A DNA stretch of 64,000 bases from Actinacidiphila guanduensis (GCF_900103985.1 NZ_FNIE01000006.1:310001-374000); one strand, 5' to 3'. Counted from the stretch's first letter, positions 7,969 to 16,843 are shown. Numbers and translations are program-made. The notes: generated from the letters alone by a model not told the origin.

Positions 7969-8922
7969 ATGACCACGGCCCCCGCGGCGGCGCCGCTGCC
8001 CGCCGGCCCCTCCCCCGAGGAGGCCGGCGGCTCGGCCGCCGCCCCGACTCCCCCCAAGGGCAGGGCTGTTGCCCGCCGCCGGCCGCAGGCCGGCGGCGGG
8101 CTCGCCGTCCTGCCGCTGATCGTCTTCGTGGCGGTCGTCTTCGGGCTGCCCGCCTTCGCGATCGTGACCGGCGCGTTCAAGACGGCGCCGGGCGCGCCGG
8201 GCGGCGTGCACTGGACCACGGCCAACCTCACGGCGTCCGTGCAGGGCGCCTACCGCACGGCGCTGTGGGGCAGCGTGAAGCTGTCCGCGCTGACCGCCGC
8301 GCTCGGCGTGGTGCTGGGGCTGCCGCTCGCGCACGCCGTCGTCACCTCGCGGTTCCGGGCGCTGCGGGAGGCGGTGCTCGCCGCCTCCGGAGTGCTCGCC
8401 AACTTCGGCGGGGTGCCGCTGGCCTTCGCGTTCGTCGCCACCCTCGGCAACTCCGGTGAGCTGACGAAGGCGCTGGACCTGACGCAGCACGGCTGGAGCC
8501 TGTACTCCTTCACCGGCCTGACCGTGGTGTACCTGTACTTCCTGGTGCCGCTGATGGTGCTGACCATCACGCCGGCGCTGGAGGGGCTGCGGGTGCAGTG
8601 GCGCGAGGCCGCGCAGAACTCCGGTGCCACCACCCGGCAGTACTGGCTGCACGTCGCCCTGCCGATCCTCGCGCCCTCCCTGCTCGGCGGGTTCGTGCTG
8701 CTCTTCGGCAGCGCGTTCGCCGCGTACGCCACCGCGGCGGCGATCGTGGGCAGTTCGGTGCCGCTGATCACGCTGCAGATCGCCAACGCCCTGTCCGGCA
8801 ATGTCCTCGCCGGGCAGGGGAACGTGGCGCTCGCGCTCAGCCTGGACATGGTGGTGATCGCGGGCGTGGTGATGGCGCTCTACATCCCGTTGCAGCGAAG
8901 GAGCGCGCGATGGCTGCGCTGA
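7969..8922 (+). CDS. ABC transporter permease, first subunit (317 aa)
   Basis: A six-helix inner-membrane permease of the PotB/CysT type. The N-terminal ~40 residues are a Pro/Ala-rich cytoplasmic extension. Membrane spans start at LAVLPLIVFVAVVFGLPAFA, and the cytoplasmic EAA loop is seen as QWREAAQNSGATTRQYWLHV, where the ATPase docks. It follows the binding-protein gene after seven bases and overlaps the next permease by 13 bases, so the operon is tightly coupled. Confidence 0.88.
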   Translation: MTTAPAAAPLPAGPSPEEAGGSAAAPTPPKGRAVARRRPQAGGGLAVLPLIVFVAVVFGLPAFAIVTGAFKTAPGAPGGVHWTTANLTASVQGAYRTALWGSVKLSALTAALGVVLGLPLAHAVVTSRFRALREAVLAASGVLANFGGVPLAFAFVATLGNSGELTKALDLTQHGWSLYSFTGLTVVYLYFLVPLMVLTITPALEGLRVQWREAAQNSGATTRQYWLHVALPILAPSLLGGFVLLFGSAFAAYATAAAIVGSSVPLITLQIANALSGNVLAGQGNVALALSLDMVVIAGVVMALYIPLQRRSARWLR

Positions 8923-9980
8923 ACCCGCCGATGGCCGACAGGACGTCGGGCCGGAGCCCGTCAAGTGGCCCGGCGGGCCCCGCCGTACGCCGCCCCGGCC
9001 GGCCCGGCAGGCCCCGGCCCCGCCTGTGGCGCGGGCTCGTCGGGCTGGTCGCGGCCGTGTACTTCCTCGGCCCGATGGCGTTCTCGGTGCTCTTCACCGT
9101 GGACGTCCCCCGGGAGGGCCTCACCGCGAGTTCGTACCGCGGCATCCTCGACGCCGAGGGCTTCTGGCCGAGCCTGCGGCTGACATTGGAGCTGGCCGCG
9201 GCCACCATCGCGGTCACCCTGCTGCTGCTCGTGCCCGCGCTGATCGCGGTGCGGCTGTCGGTGCCGCGGCTGCGGGCCCTCGTCGAGGTGCTGTGCTCGC
9301 TGCCGCTGGTGGTGCCCGCGGTGGCACTGACCGCGGGCCTCGGCTCGGTGCTGCAGTGGGGCCCGGACGACTTCGCGGACACCCCGCTCTTCCAGACGTT
9401 CAACTCCCTCCAGGAGCCGGGCTTCCCGGTGGTGCTGCTGCTGGCGTACGTGCTGATGGCGCTGCCGCTGGCCTACCGGACGCTGGACGCGGGCCTGCGC
9501 GCCCTGGACCTGGCCACCTTGGTGGAGGCGGCGCGCAACTGTGGCGCCAGTTGGCCGCGTACGGTGCTGCAGGTCGTGCTGCCGAACCTGCGCGGGGCCC
9601 TGCTCAACACCGCGTTCCTCACCCTGGCGCTGGTGCTCGGCGAGTACACGGTCTCCTCGATCCTGGGCTACCAGCCCTTCGCGGTGTGGATCGTCTCGCT
9701 CGGCGGCAGCAACGCGCAGGTGTCGGTGGCCGTTTCGGTGCTGAGCCTGGTGCTGACGTGGGTGCTCCTGTTGCTGCTCGCGGCCGCCGGCCGGGGCCGG
9801 GCCCACCGCACGCCCCGCGCCACATCCCGCCGCGCGGCCCGCCGCCCGTCCCGCACCGCGCCCGGTGCCGCCTCCGGCCGTACGCCCGGCCGCGAGGACG
9901 CCCTGCCGGGCAGCGCGAACTCCCCTCGTACGGGCGGCACGCCGCCCCTCGACCCCGACACCCTCCCGGAGAAGCCGTGA
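8910..9980 (+). CDS. ABC transporter permease, second subunit (356 aa)
   Basis: The partner permease of the PotC type. The ATG at 8910 is inside the end of the first permease gene and is preceded by GAAGGAG. Six membrane spans are visible from residue about 35, beginning GLVGLVAAVYFLGPMAFSVLF. The EAA loop reads TLVEAARNCGASWPRTVLQV. The C-terminal ~60 residues are a Pro/Arg-rich hydrophilic tail unusual for the family and probably disordered. The stop overlaps the GTG start of the ATPase gene (GTGA). Confidence 0.88.
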   Translation: MAALNPPMADRTSGRSPSSGPAGPAVRRPGRPGRPRPRLWRGLVGLVAAVYFLGPMAFSVLFTVDVPREGLTASSYRGILDAEGFWPSLRLTLELAAATIAVTLLLLVPALIAVRLSVPRLRALVEVLCSLPLVVPAVALTAGLGSVLQWGPDDFADTPLFQTFNSLQEPGFPVVLLLAYVLMALPLAYRTLDAGLRALDLATLVEAARNCGASWPRTVLQVVLPNLRGALLNTAFLTLALVLGEYTVSSILGYQPFAVWIVSLGGSNAQVSVAVSVLSLVLTWVLLLLLAAAGRGRAHRTPRATSRRAARRPSRTAPGAASGRTPGREDALPGSANSPRTGGTPPLDPDTLPEKP

Positions 9981-11071
9981 CCGCCACCGAAGCCGAAGCG
10001 CCCGCGCCGACCGGGAGGACCGGCGGCGCCACCGTCGAGTTCCGCGGCCTGCGGCGGGCGTTCGGCACCACTGTCGCCCTGGACGGCCTGGACCTGACCG
10101 CGCATCCCGGCGAACTCCTCGCCCTGCTGGGCCCGTCCGGCTGCGGCAAGACCACCGCGCTGCGGGTGCTGGCGGGCTTCGAGCAGCCGGACGCCGGGGA
10201 CGTCCTGGTCGACGGCCGCGACATCACCGCGGTGTCCGCCCACCGGCGCGGCACCGGCATGGTGTTCCAGTCCTACAGCCTCTTCCCGCACCTGACCGCG
10301 CTGGAGAACACCGCCTTCGGGCTGCGGATGCGCGGCACCGGGCGGGCCGAGCGGCAGCGGCGGGCGGCCGAACTCCTGGACCTGGTGGGCCTGTCGCACC
10401 TCGCCGACCGCTTCCCGCACCAGATGTCCGGCGGCCAGCAGCAGCGCGTCGCGCTCGCCCGGGCGCTGGCGCTGCGGCCGCGGGTGCTGCTGCTGGACGA
10501 GCCGCTGTCCGCGCTGGACGCCAAGGTGCGGCTCTCGCTGCGCGAGGAGATCCGCCGCCTCCAACTGGACCTGGGGATCACGACGTTGTTCGTCACCCAC
10601 GACCAGGAGGAGGCGCTGTCGATGGCCGACCGGGTGGCCGTGCTGCGGTCCGGGCGGGTCGAACAGGTCGCCGAGCCCGGGGAGTTGTACGCCCGGCCGG
10701 CCACCGCGTTCGTCGCCGAGTTCGTCGGCACGATGAGCCGCGTACCGGCCGAGCGCACCTCGTCCACCGGCACCGTGGACGTCCTCGGCATGCGGCTGCC
10801 GGTCTCCGGTGAGCTGCCCGCCGCCGGTGAACTCGACGCCCTGGTACGGCCCGAGGCCGTCGCGCTCACCGCCGACCCGCACGGCCCGGCCACCGTCGTG
10901 GCCGCCGCCTTCCTCGGGGCGACCACCCGGCTGACCGTACGGCTGCCCGAGGGCACCGAGGTCAAGGCGGACCTGCCGACCGAGACGGCGGCCGCGCTGC
11001 CGATCGGCTCGCGGGCCGCGCTCGCGCTGCCGGAACGGCCGGTGCTGGTGGACCACCGCCGCGTCCCGTAG
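9977..11071 (+). CDS. ABC transporter ATP-binding protein with TOBE domain (364 aa)
   Basis: The energising ATPase of the importer. Walker A is GPSGCGKTT, the Q-loop FQSYSLFPH, the signature MSGGQQQR, Walker B VLLLDEPLSALD and the switch histidine THDQEEA. A C-terminal TOBE domain follows from about residue 285. It belongs to the PotA/FbpC subgroup that serves binding-protein-dependent importers. The GTG start at 9977 overlaps the upstream stop codon. It is the last gene of the tight operon; a 13-bp inverted repeat lies just after the stop. Confidence 0.92.
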   Translation: MTATEAEAPAPTGRTGGATVEFRGLRRAFGTTVALDGLDLTAHPGELLALLGPSGCGKTTALRVLAGFEQPDAGDVLVDGRDITAVSAHRRGTGMVFQSYSLFPHLTALENTAFGLRMRGTGRAERQRRAAELLDLVGLSHLADRFPHQMSGGQQQRVALARALALRPRVLLLDEPLSALDAKVRLSLREEIRRLQLDLGITTLFVTHDQEEALSMADRVAVLRSGRVEQVAEPGELYARPATAFVAEFVGTMSRVPAERTSSTGTVDVLGMRLPVSGELPAAGELDALVRPEAVALTADPHGPATVVAAAFLGATTRLTVRLPEGTEVKADLPTETAAALPIGSRAALALPERPVLVDHRRVP

Positions 11072-11078
11072 AGCGCGT

Positions 11079-11170
11079 CCGCGAAGTCCCGTTCCCTGCC
11101 CGCGAAGCCCCGTTGCGCCTCCGCAGCGAGCCCGCGGGCCGGGAGCCGCCGGCCGGGCGGGACTTCGCGG
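11079..11170. repeat. Inverted repeat after the ABC operon (13-bp arms, 66-base loop)
   Basis: CCGCGAAGTCCCG (11079-11091) is perfectly complementary to CGGGACTTCGCGG (11158-11170). It begins eight bases after the ATPase stop codon and has no U-tract. It may protect the mRNA 3' end or slow transcription before the HAD gene. The rest of this gene-free stretch to 11439 is C-rich and I see no gene in it. Confidence 0.5.
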
Positions 11171-11439
11171 GCACGCCCGGGGCACGCCGGACGCGTCCTG
11201 CCCGGGCGGCGTGCCCTGGCGCGCGTCCTTCCGGCGGGGCAGGCCGTACTCGCCGGTCGTCGGCGCACCCGCGGGGCGCACCCGGGGTGCCGGGCCGTAT
11301 CGTTCCGGCACCCCCTCCCGCCCGCCCACCGACCGCCGCGGCCCCTCCCGGACCGCGGCCGCCCCCTGCCCTTGCCAGTCCGCCAAGGCCCGTAGCGGCC
11401 CTCGGCGAACCCGTCGAGTTTCGAACCCATCGAGGAACA

Positions 11440-12120
11440 GTGCACTCAGCTCCCGCCGCTTCCGCCCCGCCCGCCGCCGTCCTGTTCGACATGGACGGAA
11501 CCCTTGTCGACACCGAGCACCTGTGGTGGCAGACCGTCGCCGAGGCGGCGGGCGGACTGGGGTACCGGCTCTCGGACGCGGACGTGCCGGAGGTGCTGGG
11601 GCGTCCGGCGGCGTACACGGCCGCGCACTTGTCCCGGGTGAGCGGCGGCGCCGTGCCCGAGGCGCGGATCGCCCGCGAGCTGGATGCCGCGTTCGTCGCG
11701 CGGGTGGCGGCCGAAGTGCGGCCGCGTCCAGGGGTGTTGCGGCTCCTCGCCGAGCTGCGCTCCGCCGGGGTGCCGGCCGCGCTGGTGACCGCGTCGCCGC
11801 GGCGGGTGGTGGACGTCGTCCTGCGGACGCTGGGCGCCGAGTGGTTCGCGCTCACCGTCGCCGCCGAGGACACCGCGCGCAGCAAGCCGGACCCGGACCC
11901 GTATCTGCTGGCCGCCGCGCGGCTCGGGGTGCCGGCCGCCGACTGCGTCGTCGTGGAGGACAGCCCGGTCGGTCTGACAGCGGGGCTCGCCGCCGGGTGC
12001 CGGGTGCTGGCGGTGCCGTCCACGGTGCCGATCGAAGAGGGGCCGGGGGTGCTGGTGCTGGGCAGTCTTGCCGAGGTGAGCCTGGCGGTGCTCGCGGATC
12101 TGGCGGCCGCCGGTACGTAG
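11440..12120 (+). CDS. HAD family phosphatase, beta-phosphoglucomutase/GPH-like (226 aa)
   Basis: A haloacid-dehalogenase-fold phosphohydrolase acting on small phosphorylated metabolites. Motif I is LFDMDGT, with Asp17 as nucleophile and Asp19 as acid/base. Motif II lies at ALVTAS, motif III at SKPDPDPYL and motif IV at VVVEDSPVGL. A helical cap sits between motifs I and II, which is the subfamily I cap arrangement. The GTG at 11440 is preceded by GAGGAA. It stands 368 bases after the ABC operon on the same strand, so it may process the imported compound, though it is not tightly coupled. A 20-bp direct repeat spans its stop codon. Confidence 0.85.
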   Translation: MHSAPAASAPPAAVLFDMDGTLVDTEHLWWQTVAEAAGGLGYRLSDADVPEVLGRPAAYTAAHLSRVSGGAVPEARIARELDAAFVARVAAEVRPRPGVLRLLAELRSAGVPAALVTASPRRVVDVVLRTLGAEWFALTVAAEDTARSKPDPDPYLLAAARLGVPAADCVVVEDSPVGLTAGLAAGCRVLAVPSTVPIEEGPGVLVLGSLAEVSLAVLADLAAAGT

Positions 12121-12153
12121 CCGCTGCGTGCCCGCCGGTACGTAGCCGCTGCG
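12109..12153. repeat. 20-bp direct repeat spanning the HAD stop codon
   Basis: GCCGGTACGTAGCCGCTGCG occurs at 12109-12128 and again at 12134-12153, a 25-base period. The first copy contains the HAD gene's stop codon and the second duplicates it just downstream. This looks like a small tandem duplication; no function is evident. Confidence 0.7.
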
Positions 12154-12219
12154 CTCGGCCCCGCCCGCCGGGGCTCGGCTCCGCCCGCCAACCCCCCGCC
12201 GTCCTTCCGGGAGTTCCCC

Positions 12220-12531
12220 GTGCCCTACCTGCTCCTCGCCCTGGCCATCGCCTCCGAGGTGTGCGCCACCAGCTGCCTCAAACTCACCGATGGCTACACG
12301 CGGTTGTGGCCGACGGTCGCGGTCGCCGTGGGCTACGTCCTGTCCTTCCTCCTCCTGGGCCGCGCCCTGACCCGCATCCCGGTCTCGGTCGCCTACGCGG
12401 TCTGGTCGGGCGCGGGCACGGCGGCGGTGGCGGCGATCGGGGCGGTTGCCTTCGGTGAGCCCTTGGGCATTCCCCAGTGGTCGGGCATAGCCCTGGTGAT
12501 AGCCGGCGTGGTCCTGCTCAACCTCCACTGA
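12220..12531 (+). CDS. Small multidrug resistance (SMR) family efflux protein (103 aa)
   Basis: A four-helix inner-membrane exporter that works as a dimer. The membrane-embedded Glu13 in ALAIASEV corresponds to the essential Glu14 of EmrE. The conserved AYAVWSGAGTA and GIALVIAGVVLLNL segments are present and the length is typical. Substrates of the family include quaternary ammonium compounds, guanidinium and polyamines; which one applies here cannot be told. The GTG start at 12220 has GGGAG upstream. It follows the HAD gene after about 100 bases. Confidence 0.88.
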   Translation: MPYLLLALAIASEVCATSCLKLTDGYTRLWPTVAVAVGYVLSFLLLGRALTRIPVSVAYAVWSGAGTAAVAAIGAVAFGEPLGIPQWSGIALVIAGVVLLNLH

Positions 12532-12735
12532 CGCCCGTATGGTTCGCGGCCCCCCACCGCAGGGCTCCCGCTACGGTGCCGAGTGCCGCCCCGCCATGGG
12601 GTTGCGGGGCCCTCGTTCTTCACCAGGCGTTCGTCACCATCGGCTGCGCCCTGATCCGTTGGCGTCGGCTGCGCGGCGTGTCCTCGCAAGAACGCTGACG
12701 ACGGCCGATGTCGAAAAGAATGCTGGTGTCAATGC

Positions 12736-13572
12736 TCAGGTGAATGCCGCGATGTGGTCGGCGATGAAGGTGCGCAGCGAGCGCGGTGCGGCGCCGGTGA
12801 TCGCTGCGACCTCGTCCGAGAGCCATGCGGCGTCCCCTTCGGCGATCAGTTCGAAGGCTTTGGCGTTGGAGGTCGCGACAGCTTCGGGTACGCCGGCTCG
12901 GATCATCGCCGTCCGGTGCGCGTCGGGAGTGGTCTGCCGGTATTCGATCTCATGGCCGAGCGCGTCGGACAGTGCCTCGGCCACGTCGTGGTACGTGATC
13001 AGGTCCGGTCCGGTCAGCCAGTAGGTCCGGCCGGCGTGTGCCGCCGCTTTGGCGGCCACCGCTGCGGCGGTGGCGGCGACGTCGCGGGCATCGATCATGC
13101 CGACCTGGCCGTCGCCGGCGGACATCACGAATCCGCGCGACTGCTTGATCATGGGCGCCAGGGCGAGGAGGTTCTGCATGTAGGCGTTGGCTCGCAGCAG
13201 CGTGCAGGCGATTCCGGAGGTCTCCAGATACGCTTCGATCCGCGCCTGACCGCGCCGGCGCTCGACCGGTGAGTCGTCCGAAGCCTTGCTGGTGATCTTG
13301 ACGATGTGCTGCACGCCCGCACGCACGGCGCTGGCGATGACAGCGATCTCCTGGGCGGGAACGGCCGGACTGACCAGGATGACGGTCTCGATGCCGCGCA
13401 TGGCCGCATCCAGGGTGTCCGGACGTTCGAAGTCGCCGGTGACGATCTCGACGTCGGCCCTGGGCGCGCGGGCCGCGTCGCGTACCAGGGCCCTGGCGGG
13501 GTGGTGCTGCGCGCCGAGCAGCCGGGCGGCTTCGGCCCCGACGTTTCCGGACGCGCCGGTTACCAGAATCAT
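12736..13572 (-). CDS. NAD(P)-binding NmrA-like / SDR-extended protein (278 aa)
   Basis: An atypical short-chain dehydrogenase of the NmrA/QOR2 group. The Rossmann motif is at the N-terminus (VTGASGNVGAEAARLL). DVAATAAAV and TGPDLITYHDVAEAL are typical of the family's later region. Members are quinone reductases or redox sensors. The gene lies directly after the SDR remnant on the same strand and would be transcribed from the divergent promoter at 13873-13902 that also faces the TetR gene, so it is probably the TetR target. Start ATG 13572 has GGGAG upstream. Confidence 0.82.
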   Translation of the reverse strand: MILVTGASGNVGAEAARLLGAQHHPARALVRDAARAPRADVEIVTGDFERPDTLDAAMRGIETVILVSPAVPAQEIAVIASAVRAGVQHIVKITSKASDDSPVERRRGQARIEAYLETSGIACTLLRANAYMQNLLALAPMIKQSRGFVMSAGDGQVGMIDARDVAATAAAVAAKAAAHAGRTYWLTGPDLITYHDVAEALSDALGHEIEYRQTTPDAHRTAMIRAGVPEAVATSNAKAFELIAEGDAAWLSDEVAAITGAAPRSLRTFIADHIAAFT

Positions 13573-13593
13573 GACGTTCTCCCGTGTGAAAGG

Positions 13594-13837
13594 TCAAAGT
13601 GCGTAGACGCGCCCGGCGTCGACGGCCAGGACGGTGCCGGTGATCGGCCGGGCCTGTTCACCGGCGAGGCAGGCGATGACGTCGGCGACCTCGTCCGGCT
13701 CGTTCGCCCGGCCGAGTGGGCCGGCGGCCGCGAGGGTGTCGAGCATCTCGCCCTTCGCGGGCGAACATCTGTGCCGCGGCTCGGCCGATGCCCGACGTTC
13801 CGCCGGTGATCAGCACGGCCGTGGGTGTGGAAGTCAT
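13594..13837 (-). pseudogene. Short-chain dehydrogenase remnant (central part deleted, frame shifted)
   Basis: The 5' part encodes MTSTPTAVLITGGTSGIG and RAAAQMFAREG, the start of a classical SDR. Within a few codons the frame changes, and a second frame encodes a typical SDR C-terminus: GPLGRANEPDEVADVIACLA, then GTVLAVDAGRVYAL and a TGA stop at 13594. A full SDR has about 250 residues; only about 80 codons remain and the catalytic YxxxK region is gone. A single internal deletion with an out-of-frame junction explains this. It still sits behind an intact-looking promoter and ahead of the NmrA-like gene. Confidence 0.85.
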
Positions 13838-13859
13838 GCTGCCGCCCCCTGATGCATTG

Positions 13860-13907
13860 GATTGGGCTATCCAATCTAGGGGGGCTACAATTGGATCGTC
13901 AAATCCA
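13860..13907. promoter_or_regulatory. Divergent promoters with two inverted-repeat operators (TetR target)
   Basis: On the minus strand TTGACG (13902-13897), 18 bases and TAGATT (13878-13873) form a near-consensus promoter for the SDR remnant and NmrA-like gene. On the plus strand TTGGGC (13862-13867), 18 bases and TACAAT (13886-13891) face the TetR gene. GATTGG-N5-CCAATC (13860-13876) covers the plus -35 and minus -10 boxes. TGGAT-N6-ATCCA (13892-13907) covers the minus -35 box. This arrangement suits repression of both genes by the TetR protein. Confidence 0.65.
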
Positions 13908-13923
13908 GTTTCAGGGGTGAGCA

Positions 13924-14553
13924 ATGTCCACGCAGGCCGCGCGGCAGGACACGGTGAGTACCAGGAAGGGGCGCGCGACCCGCGAGCGGATCGTCGCGGC
14001 CGCGGCAGATCTGATGTACCGGCACGGGGTGGCGGGCACCAGCACTCCGGCGCTGCGGGATGCGGCCGGAGTCAGCTCGTCGCAGATCTACCACTACTTC
14101 GAGGACAAGGACGATCTCACCCGATCGGTCATCGCCTTCCAGACCGAAGCGATCCTCGCGCATCAGGCCCCGCTGCTGGCCCGGCTCGACAGCCTCGACG
14201 CCCTCCGGGCATGGCGCGACGTCGTCGTCGATGCCGCACGGCAACAGCACGGCGCCGGCGGGTGCCCGCTGGGCAGTCTCTCCAGCGAACTGTCCGACCA
14301 CAACCCGCAGGCACGGGAAGCCCTGGCCGCAAGCTTCACCGCGTGGGCCACAGCGATCCGCGAAGGCCTGCTCGGCATGATCGCCCACGGCACCCTGCGC
14401 CCGCGGACCGACTCCGACCGGCTGGCCCTCGCGCTCCTGGCCGCGGTCCAGGGCGGACTCGTGCTCGCCCAGGCACAGCGCACCACCGAAGCCCTGGAGG
14501 CCGCCCTCGACACCGTGATCGCCCACATCCAGGAGCAAGCTACGCCGCGCTAG
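13924..14553 (+). CDS. TetR/AcrR family transcriptional regulator (209 aa)
   Basis: The N-terminal helix-turn-helix has the TetR pattern TRERIVAAAADLMYRHGVAG, LRDAAGVSSSQIYHYFEDKDDL. The helical C-terminal domain, with GAGGCPLGSLSSEL, resembles regulators of the LmrA/YxaF group. ATG 13924 is preceded by AGGGGTGA. It is divergent from the SDR remnant/NmrA-like pair across a promoter region with two palindromes, the classic layout for a self-regulating repressor of its neighbour. The ligand is unknown; this group often senses small hydrophobic or quinone-like molecules. Confidence 0.88.
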   Translation: MSTQAARQDTVSTRKGRATRERIVAAAADLMYRHGVAGTSTPALRDAAGVSSSQIYHYFEDKDDLTRSVIAFQTEAILAHQAPLLARLDSLDALRAWRDVVVDAARQQHGAGGCPLGSLSSELSDHNPQAREALAASFTAWATAIREGLLGMIAHGTLRPRTDSDRLALALLAAVQGGLVLAQAQRTTEALEAALDTVIAHIQEQATPR

Positions 14554-14716
14554 ACGAATCCTGCCGGTGTGCCACCTTTTTGTCTCGGGACCTCGGGCTG
14601 TTGGCGGTGGTGGTGCTATGGGCCGCGGAAGGTGGCGCCGACGCCCCCGGTGGGCGCGGTCCGCGAGGAGGACGACCCGACGGGGCAGGTCCGCCTTCCC
14701 CCCGCGGCCCGAGACC

Positions 14717-16843
14717 TCAGCAGCTCAGGGAACCCTTGCGGAGGGCGTGGTCGGCGTCGTTGCTGTCGTCGGACCAGTACACCGGCTTGGAACCGTTCAC
14801 GCACTCGTCCGAACCCGCCACCGAGAAGCCCTCGTTGTTGTAGTTCGGCATCCCGCTCGGCCGCTCGTAGATCGCAGACAGGGCGAACCGCCCCGTCCCG
14901 TCCACCCGAAGGGTCCGGTGCTGGCCGTCGCACGTGTCGTCGCACACCACCCACATCCGCGAAGCCTGCGGCTCCCACTGGAGTTCCATCACCCCGTCCA
15001 TGCCGCTGCTGATCGAGGCGATCCGGGTGAACGCCCCGGAGTCCTGGAGCACGTACCCGTAGACCATGCCCGTGCCCTCGACGCCGACGAAGAAGACACC
15101 GCCGGTGTGGGAGCCGTACGCCGAGGGGTCGTACGTGCCGCCGGTGGCCGCGTCCTGGAAGCCGACGCCGGTCAGGTAGCCGTCGGGCACCCAAGTGACG
15201 CCTTCGAGGCCGAGGTTGGAGCCCACGGCGGGCAGATCCCCGGTGAGGTTCCACTCCTTGGTGGCCGTGAGCGTGCTGCCGCTGCCGGACACGTCGTACC
15301 GCAGCACCGAAAGCCGGCTGGTGCCGCTGGAGTCGGCGTTGCGCTCGCTGGAGACGTAGACCCCGCCGGCCGAGCCGGCGCCGGTGAGGGTGACGCCCTC
15401 GTCGTCGGGCGTGCCCGAACCCCCGGGGAAGTGCAGCGACTTGCCGGAGCCCCAGCCGCTCGCGGTGTCCGGCTGCCAGCCGCCGGAGCCGTTGGGGACC
15501 AGGCGCCACAACTTGCCGCTGTTCTGGGCGGCCCACATGACGCCGCCCTCCTGGTAGAGGCCGCTCAGGTCCTCGCCGAAGACGTTGGAGGCGTCGGCGG
15601 TGGTGACGCTGCTGCTGCCGGGCCAGGGCACGGCCGTCGTGGGCGGCGGGCTGGTGGGCGGAGTGGTCGGCGGAGTGGTGGGGGGTGTCGTGGGCGGGGT
15701 GGTGGGCGGGGTCGTGCCCGTACCGCCCGTGCCGGGGGCCAGGGCCACCCCCCGGAACGCCTTCTTCGAGGACGCCGTGGCCAGCGTCGTCACCGAACCG
15801 CTCATCGAGGAGGTGGGGGCGGCGGTGTCGGTCACGGTGGACAGCGTGCCGCTGGTGCCGGAGGAGCCGGAGCCGGTGGCGTAGAGGACGGCGTGGCCGC
15901 CGCCGACGTAGCCGGTGAGCCCCGTCACGTGCGAGACGCTCTTGCTGCCCTCGGCCTTCCAACTGCCGCCGCTGAGGCCGAACTTCTCGATCTTTCCGGC
16001 ATTGCTGTCGGCGACGTACAGGGTGTCGGGGGTGCCGTGTCCCGCCACGTCGAGGAGGACGAAGCCGTAGGGGTCGCCGCTGCTCTCGGGGCTGCCCGGC
16101 AGGTTCGCCGTCTTCTGCCCGGAGGTGGTGGGGGTGCCGGTGCCGACCGTCGAGACGCCGATGCCGTCCTTGTCCGAGGAGGCGTACAACTGGCCGCCGC
16201 TGACCTGGACGTCGCGGATGTTGTCGTCGGTGAGCCGGGTGAAGCCGCTCGATCCGAGGGTGGTGGAGCCGATGCCGCCGGCCGCGCCGGAGACCCACAG
16301 GTGGGTGCCGTCCGAACTGGCCGCGCCCCGTACGTTGTTGTCGCCGGCGAACTCGTCCACCACCGTGGAGGTGTCCACGCTGCCGTCGGCGCCGACGCGG
16401 GCGAGCGTCACGTCGTCCGTGGTGGCGACGCTGTCGGTGCCCACGGCCTTGTGGTAGCCGGGCACGATCAGGTAGCGGCCGTCGCCCGAGAGCGTCAACT
16501 GCCCTTCGGAGGAGGCGCTGCCGGAGGCCGTCAGCTCATGGGTGGCCCCGCTGTCGGCGGTCGGCAGGGCGAGGGAGCGCACGAGGCTGCCGGCGGGGCT
16601 GTACTCGTCCAGGAACACGGGCGCCGCGTTGTCGGTGAGCGAGGTGCTCCCGTCGCCCACCCGGTACACCACGACGTCGCCGGGCGCGAACCCCGTTGCC
16701 GGGCCGCCGGCTTGGGCGACAGCGGGCACCAGGACCGCTCCGAGCGCGGCCGCGGCGACGAGCGCGCCGCCCCTCAGGGCCCTTCGGCGCCCCCGCGCGG
16801 ACGCACGAACGGACACGAGACCGTGCGGATCTCTTCCACCCAC
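14717..16843 (-). CDS. Secreted protein with two repeat domains joined by a Thr/Pro linker (708 aa)
   Basis: The N-terminus has an arginine-rich head and a hydrophobic core ending AVAQA, a Sec-type signal peptide. Residues of about 50-370 and 415-700 are two stretches rich in Gly, Ser and Asp with repeated strand-turn units (GDGRYLIVPG, GGQLYASSDKDGIG, GGVYVSSERNADS), which suggest two beta-propeller-like domains. They are joined by a tandem TPPT linker of about 25 residues. Four cysteines lie near the C-terminus and may form disulphides. The family and substrate are not recognised. The GTG at 16843 is used; GTG 16816 is possible. It converges with the TetR gene at 13924. Confidence 0.72.
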   Translation of the reverse strand: MGGRDPHGLVSVRASARGRRRALRGGALVAAAALGAVLVPAVAQAGGPATGFAPGDVVVYRVGDGSTSLTDNAAPVFLDEYSPAGSLVRSLALPTADSGATHELTASGSASSEGQLTLSGDGRYLIVPGYHKAVGTDSVATTDDVTLARVGADGSVDTSTVVDEFAGDNNVRGAASSDGTHLWVSGAAGGIGSTTLGSSGFTRLTDDNIRDVQVSGGQLYASSDKDGIGVSTVGTGTPTTSGQKTANLPGSPESSGDPYGFVLLDVAGHGTPDTLYVADSNAGKIEKFGLSGGSWKAEGSKSVSHVTGLTGYVGGGHAVLYATGSGSSGTSGTLSTVTDTAAPTSSMSGSVTTLATASSKKAFRGVALAPGTGGTGTTPPTTPPTTPPTTPPTTPPTSPPPTTAVPWPGSSSVTTADASNVFGEDLSGLYQEGGVMWAAQNSGKLWRLVPNGSGGWQPDTASGWGSGKSLHFPGGSGTPDDEGVTLTGAGSAGGVYVSSERNADSSGTSRLSVLRYDVSGSGSTLTATKEWNLTGDLPAVGSNLGLEGVTWVPDGYLTGVGFQDAATGGTYDPSAYGSHTGGVFFVGVEGTGMVYGYVLQDSGAFTRIASISSGMDGVMELQWEPQASRMWVVCDDTCDGQHRTLRVDGTGRFALSAIYERPSGMPNYNNEGFSVAGSDECVNGSKPVYWSDDSNDADHALRKGSLSC

